Notes under the pieces: model-generated
What the model was told of the DNA's origin: nothing
Database searches by the model: none
What the model saw: the letters and a program-made list of their open reading frames with translations, nothing else
Made by a program: the position numbers and the translations under genes
Origin: Paenibacillus sp. BK033
Lineage (GTDB): Bacteria; Bacillota; Bacilli; Paenibacillales; Paenibacillaceae
Length of the DNA: 64,000 nucleotides
NCBI RefSeq assembly: GCF_004345425.1
Contig: NZ_SLVP01000004.1
Span: 310,001-374,000, forward strand
Direction of reading: 5' to 3'
Shown here: piece by piece, positions 60,732 through 64,000 of the stretch
Layout: each line of letters opens with the position of its first letter
Position numbering within the stretch: the first letter of the stretch is position 1

Positions 60732-60777
60732 TATGCAAAAGGTATGTAAAATCGAAAGATTCATTACCATATGCATA
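60732..60777. promoter_or_regulatory. Dyad between ywrC and the GGT gene
   Basis: TATGCA-AAA-GGTA and its inverted partner TACC-ATA-TGCATA are 20 bases apart (60732-60744 and 60765-60777, 11 of 13 matching), with AATC/GATT pairing inside. Candidate YwrC operator controlling both directions. Confidence 0.5.
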
Positions 60778-60909
60778 AATATATAGCGTTTTTTGTTCAT
60801 CATCAACAAAAAAAGAGGGGTCGGCTTTCTTTTCCGTTGCCGGAGGCATGGGGGCGTGTTATGTTGAATCTATAATGTTAGTAAACCTGACTTGCGAGGT
60901 GGCATGGGG

Positions 60910-62490
60910 ATGAAGAAGCCGGTTACGGGTACGAAAGCGATGGTTGTAAGTCCGCATCATTTGGCAACGGCGGCAGGCGCTCGCGTATTGGAGCGGGGAG
61001 GCAACGCGTTTGACGCTGCGGTTGCGGTCAGCGCTTGTCTGGCGGTTGTCTATCCGCATATGACGGGCGTTGGGGGAGATGCTTTTTTCCTCTCCTATCA
61101 CGCTTCGGACGGGGAAGTGCGGGCTTACAACGCAAGCGGCCGGTCGGGAGGCGAAGCAGCCATTGAAGCTTTTGCAGGCGCGGAGGCGATTCCGACAAGA
61201 GGACCCCGCAGCGCCATTACGGTGCCCGGCATGGTCGACGGCTGGCATGCGGTGCAGAACCGGTACGGCCGCTTAACGTTTGCGGAAGTGCTGGAGCCGG
61301 CGATTTCGTATGCGTCGGAGGGCTTCCCGATGTCACCCGATCAATATGAACACACCAAGCAGCATGCCGGTATGCTGGGGGAGCATCCGGCTACGGCTGC
61401 GATCTATATGCCGGGCGGGCGAGTAATACCTGCCGGAGAAAGGTTTGTCCAGTCAAAGCTGGCGGCAACCTTAAGCGCCATTGCGGAAAAAGGAAGGGAC
61501 GGCTTCTATCACGGTGAAGTAGCCGCGGAGATTGTCCGGTTCCTCCAAGCCGAAGGCGGGCTGCTGACGGAGGACGATTTCGCGCAGCATAGCGGGGAAT
61601 GGGCGGAGCCCATCCGCGGTTCTTACCGCGGTTACGAACTTTATCAGGTGCCGCCGAATTCGCAGGGCTTCACCGGAATAATGGCTTTGCAAATCCTTGA
61701 ACGGTTTGATCTGGCGGCTATGGGGCATGGCTCTTACGAGTATTATCATGTGCTGACGGAGGCGCTGAAGCTGAGCTTCCGCGACCGGAACCGGTATTTG
61801 ACGGATCCCGCCTTCTCGGCTGTTCCGCTTGACCGGCTGCTCAGCAAGGAATACGCGGCAGAGCTTGCGGCGTCGATTAAGAGGGAGGCTGCCGCGGACA
61901 TTAACAGCCAGCCCGTTGGCAGCGATACCGCTTATGCGGCTGTTGTCGATGAGGACGGCAATGCGGTTTCATTTATCCAAAGCTTGTATTTCGAGTTTGG
62001 CTCGGGCGTTGTCGCGGGTAATACCGGCGTGCTGCTGCAGAACCGCGGCTCGTTCTTCTCGCTTGATCCGAGCCATATCAACCGGCTGGAGCCGCGCAAG
62101 CGGACCTTCCATACGCTTATGCCGGCAATGGCTTGCCTGAACGGCAAACCGGGCTTTTTGTACGGCACGCAGGGCGGGGAAGGACAGCCGCAGACGCAGA
62201 CGCTTATGCTGACGCGGATGATCGACTTCGGCATGAATCCGCAGCAGGCGGTCAGCGAACCGCGTTTTGTATGGGGACGCACTTGGGGAGCGCCAACGCA
62301 GGAGCTGAAGCTCGAAGGACGGATTTCGGAAGAGACAGCCGAGAAGCTGGAGGAGGCGGGGCATCTTGTCCGCAGGCTACCCGATTTCGACGGGATAATG
62401 GGGCATGCCCATGCCATAGCGATAAGCAAGGACGGTCTGCTGAGCGGCGGCGCCGATCCGCGCTGCGACGGTTCGGCCATCGGCTGGTAG
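60910..62490 (+). CDS. ywrD: Gamma-glutamyltransferase family protein (YwrD-like)
   Basis: 526 residues from the ATG seven bases after GAGGTGG; an ATG two codons earlier is too close. The precursor should cleave itself before Thr340 (in SDTAYAAVVD), the nucleophile of the small subunit. The large-subunit arginine region RSGGEAA and the GTQGGEGQPQTQ loop are present. No signal peptide, so it is cytoplasmic, unlike secreted Ggt. YwrD-type enzymes may act on gamma-glutamyl compounds or cephalosporin-like amides. Neighbours downstream are an amidase and a FAH-family protein, suggesting a small catabolic operon. Confidence 0.9.
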   Translation: MKKPVTGTKAMVVSPHHLATAAGARVLERGGNAFDAAVAVSACLAVVYPHMTGVGGDAFFLSYHASDGEVRAYNASGRSGGEAAIEAFAGAEAIPTRGPRSAITVPGMVDGWHAVQNRYGRLTFAEVLEPAISYASEGFPMSPDQYEHTKQHAGMLGEHPATAAIYMPGGRVIPAGERFVQSKLAATLSAIAEKGRDGFYHGEVAAEIVRFLQAEGGLLTEDDFAQHSGEWAEPIRGSYRGYELYQVPPNSQGFTGIMALQILERFDLAAMGHGSYEYYHVLTEALKLSFRDRNRYLTDPAFSAVPLDRLLSKEYAAELAASIKREAAADINSQPVGSDTAYAAVVDEDGNAVSFIQSLYFEFGSGVVAGNTGVLLQNRGSFFSLDPSHINRLEPRKRTFHTLMPAMACLNGKPGFLYGTQGGEGQPQTQTLMLTRMIDFGMNPQQAVSEPRFVWGRTWGAPTQELKLEGRISEETAEKLEEAGHLVRRLPDFDGIMGHAHAIAISKDGLLSGGADPRCDGSAIGW

Positions 62491-62524
62491 CCGAATTGCT
62501 GGATAGAGAGGGAGGGATTATTCC

Positions 62525-63712
62525 ATGATCGATACGTACAACGCGTTTGTGCAGCCGGAGCTGGAGCTACCGCCCACCGGGGAGGGAGCGCTTAGCGGCC
62601 TGACATTTGCCGTAAAGGATGTATTTGCGATAAAAGGGTACGCGAGCGGGGCCGGCAATCCGGATTGGCAACGTACGCATTCGCCTTGGGAGAAGACGGC
62701 CTCCTCGATTAGCAAGCTGCTTGCATCGGGTGCCCGTTTGACCGGCACAACTCATACCGATGAATTGATGTACAGCATTAACGGTCAAAACGAACATTAC
62801 GGCACGCCGGTTAATCCGAAGGCGCCGGACCGCATTCCGGGCGGCTCGTCCAGCGGCTCGGCGGTTGCGGTGGCGGCGGGCGCCGTCGACTTCGCGCTTG
62901 GCACGGATACGGGCGGCTCGGTCCGCGTGCCCGCCGCTTATTGCGGAATATACGGGTTCCGGCCGACGCATAACTTTGTGTCCATTGACGGAGTTATTCC
63001 GCTCGCCCCAAGCTATGATACCGTCGGCTGGATGGCAAGGGACATCTCTCTGCTGCGCCAGGTGGGAGGGGTCTTGTTAGCCGAGACTAACGATGAGGAA
63101 GCGCTGCGGCATGATTTTCGCAGGCTGATCTTTGCCGAGGAAGCGTGGGAGAAGGCGGAGCCTTCCTGCCGCAAGGCGCTGGAGAGCGTCTGCATACAGC
63201 TTGTACAGACGGAAGGCATGACGCAGGAGTGGCGATCGGTCGCGCCGGAGGGTCTGGAAGCCTGGAGCCATGCGTTCCGCACGACGCAAGGGCGGGAAAT
63301 CTGGCAGACGCATGGCGAATGGATCGTCCGGGAGAAGCCGGTATTTGGCGAGAGCATCGGCGCGAGATTTGCTTCGGCAAGCACGATATCGGACGCGGAA
63401 GCCGACAGGGACGGAGTGCTCCGAAGGGCTGTCGGGGAACGGCTGCGGGAGCTTCTTGGCGCTGACGGACTGCTCGTCATACCGACGATTCCGGGCACCG
63501 CGCCTAGCCGGACCATACATGGACCTGCCGTGGAGGAACGCCGGTTCCGCACGATGCAGCTGTCCTGCATAGCAGGGCTGTCGGGGCTTCCGCAGGTCAC
63601 GATTCCGGCAGGCGAGGTTGAAGGGGCTCCTATCGCGCTGTCGGTTATAGCGGGCGCGAAGCAGGACCTTAACCTGCTGCGCTGGGCGGAACAATTCGAG
63701 AAGGGGCGGTAG
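62525..63712 (+). CDS. Amidase (amidase signature family)
   Basis: 395 residues, ATG behind GGGAGGG. The Ser-cisSer-Lys triad is Lys31 (FAVKDVF), Ser108 (PGGSSSGSA) and Ser132 (DTGGSVR). It hydrolyses an amide bond; close relatives include indole-3-acetamide and AtzF/AmiD-like hydrolases. The C-terminal region is short, so it is a free amidase and not GatA. It follows the GGT-like gene by 34 bases. Confidence 0.93.
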   Translation: MIDTYNAFVQPELELPPTGEGALSGLTFAVKDVFAIKGYASGAGNPDWQRTHSPWEKTASSISKLLASGARLTGTTHTDELMYSINGQNEHYGTPVNPKAPDRIPGGSSSGSAVAVAAGAVDFALGTDTGGSVRVPAAYCGIYGFRPTHNFVSIDGVIPLAPSYDTVGWMARDISLLRQVGGVLLAETNDEEALRHDFRRLIFAEEAWEKAEPSCRKALESVCIQLVQTEGMTQEWRSVAPEGLEAWSHAFRTTQGREIWQTHGEWIVREKPVFGESIGARFASASTISDAEADRDGVLRRAVGERLRELLGADGLLVIPTIPGTAPSRTIHGPAVEERRFRTMQLSCIAGLSGLPQVTIPAGEVEGAPIALSVIAGAKQDLNLLRWAEQFEKGR

Positions 63713-63715
63713 GCG

Positions 63716-64000
63716 ATGAAGCTGGCGACGATTGTGCATGACGGTGTAGAGCAGGGCAGCATAGCTGTGCCCGAAGGATATGTTACGCTGGCGGAGCTGA
63801 ATCGCGGCACGGGAGCAGACTGGCCGACGGATGTATTTGGCCTGATTGCAAGCGGCCGGTTGAAGGAGCTAACGGCCTGGTATAACGAAGGCGGCCAAGA
63901 GAGATTGGCCGCATTGCCGGTCATTCCGGCTGGGCAAGCAAGCCCAGCGCCGCTTTACCGCCATCCCCGCAAAATATGGGGAATCGGCATGAATTACACG
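63716..64000 (+). CDS. Fumarylacetoacetate hydrolase family protein (3' end cut by window)
   Basis: 95 residues are visible from the ATG, with a weak AGGCG site, four bases after the amidase stop. The end reads KIWGIGMNYT, the start of the FAH-domain substrate loop (usually GIGxNYxxHA). Family members split or decarboxylate oxo-acids using a metal. Its place after GGT and amidase suggests a degradative operon for a gamma-glutamyl or amide compound. The catalytic part lies outside the window. Confidence 0.8.
   Translation, partial: MKLATIVHDGVEQGSIAVPEGYVTLAELNRGTGADWPTDVFGLIASGRLKELTAWYNEGGQERLAALPVIPAGQASPAPLYRHPRKIWGIGMNYT

Noticed and set aside
1..64000. rRNA, tRNA, insertion sequences, prophage, plasmid genes
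   Set aside because: I looked for transposase, integrase and structural-RNA signatures and found none; absence cannot be proven by eye.

Overview
The window looks like chromosome of a Paenibacillus-type Firmicute. Several signs agree: strong Shine-Dalgarno sequences with frequent TTG and GTG starts, a YesN-type response regulator, a GlnR/TnrA-type box, a two-gene chromate transporter next to an Lrp regulator and a gamma-glutamyltransferase (the order of the Bacillus subtilis ywrA-B-C-D block), and a BmrC/BmrD heterodimeric ABC exporter. Base composition is in the mid-50s % G+C by eye. I see no rRNA, tRNA, CRISPR array, insertion sequence or prophage. Both edges cut a gene: a response regulator on the left and a fumarylacetoacetate-hydrolase-family gene on the right.

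Layout. 0-8.4 kb: response regulator, ROK regulator, MATE exporter, split threonine/serine exporter pair, PhzF-like enzyme, small alarmone synthetase and two unknown genes, all forward. 8.5-20 kb: LipL-like octanoyltransferase, acetyltransferase, a MacB-like four-gene cassette (ATPase, lipoprotein adaptor, FtsX permease, second ATPase), a PAS sensor kinase, a very acidic 67-residue protein and methionine aminopeptidase. 20-35 kb: secreted 5'-nucleotidase with LysM, a Tet(M)-like ribosome factor, YeiH exporter with divergent LysR, a TetR-controlled redox operon with two matching operators, aldo/keto reductase, a truncated glycosyltransferase, a DapA-like lyase with divergent LysR, and a multicopper oxidase fused to a membrane domain. 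35-41 kb: a YidC insertase behind an overlapping small membrane ORF and three 69-bp tandem repeats, pirin, YdjO-like protein and a Bcr/CflA exporter. 41-47 kb: nitrite assimilation (ANTAR regulator and TrpD-like protein, divergent from nirB-nirD-nirC-sumT). 47-51 kb: BmrCD exporter behind a 29-codon leader ORF and two terminators. 51-64 kb: chemoreceptor, secreted repeat protein, short FAD protein, MarR-MMPL pair, ywrA-B-C-like block and a GGT-amidase-FAH run.

The most interesting content is regulatory RNA and nascent-peptide control. (1) The ORF overlapping yidC has a membrane segment, an R-I-x-x-W-L stretch followed by an acidic Asp/Glu stretch, and a downstream stem that pairs with the yidC ribosome-binding site. 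This is the logic of the B. subtilis MifM-YidC2 sensor. (2) bmrCD is preceded by a promoter, a 29-codon ORF and two intrinsic terminators, which suggests ribosome-dependent attenuation as at B. subtilis bmrB. (3) The nirB leader holds two hairpins with A1/G4 hexaloops, the second overlapping a terminator. That is the substrate expected for the divergently encoded ANTAR protein. (4) The nirD-nirC gap can fold into two mutually exclusive hairpins next to the nirC ribosome-binding site.
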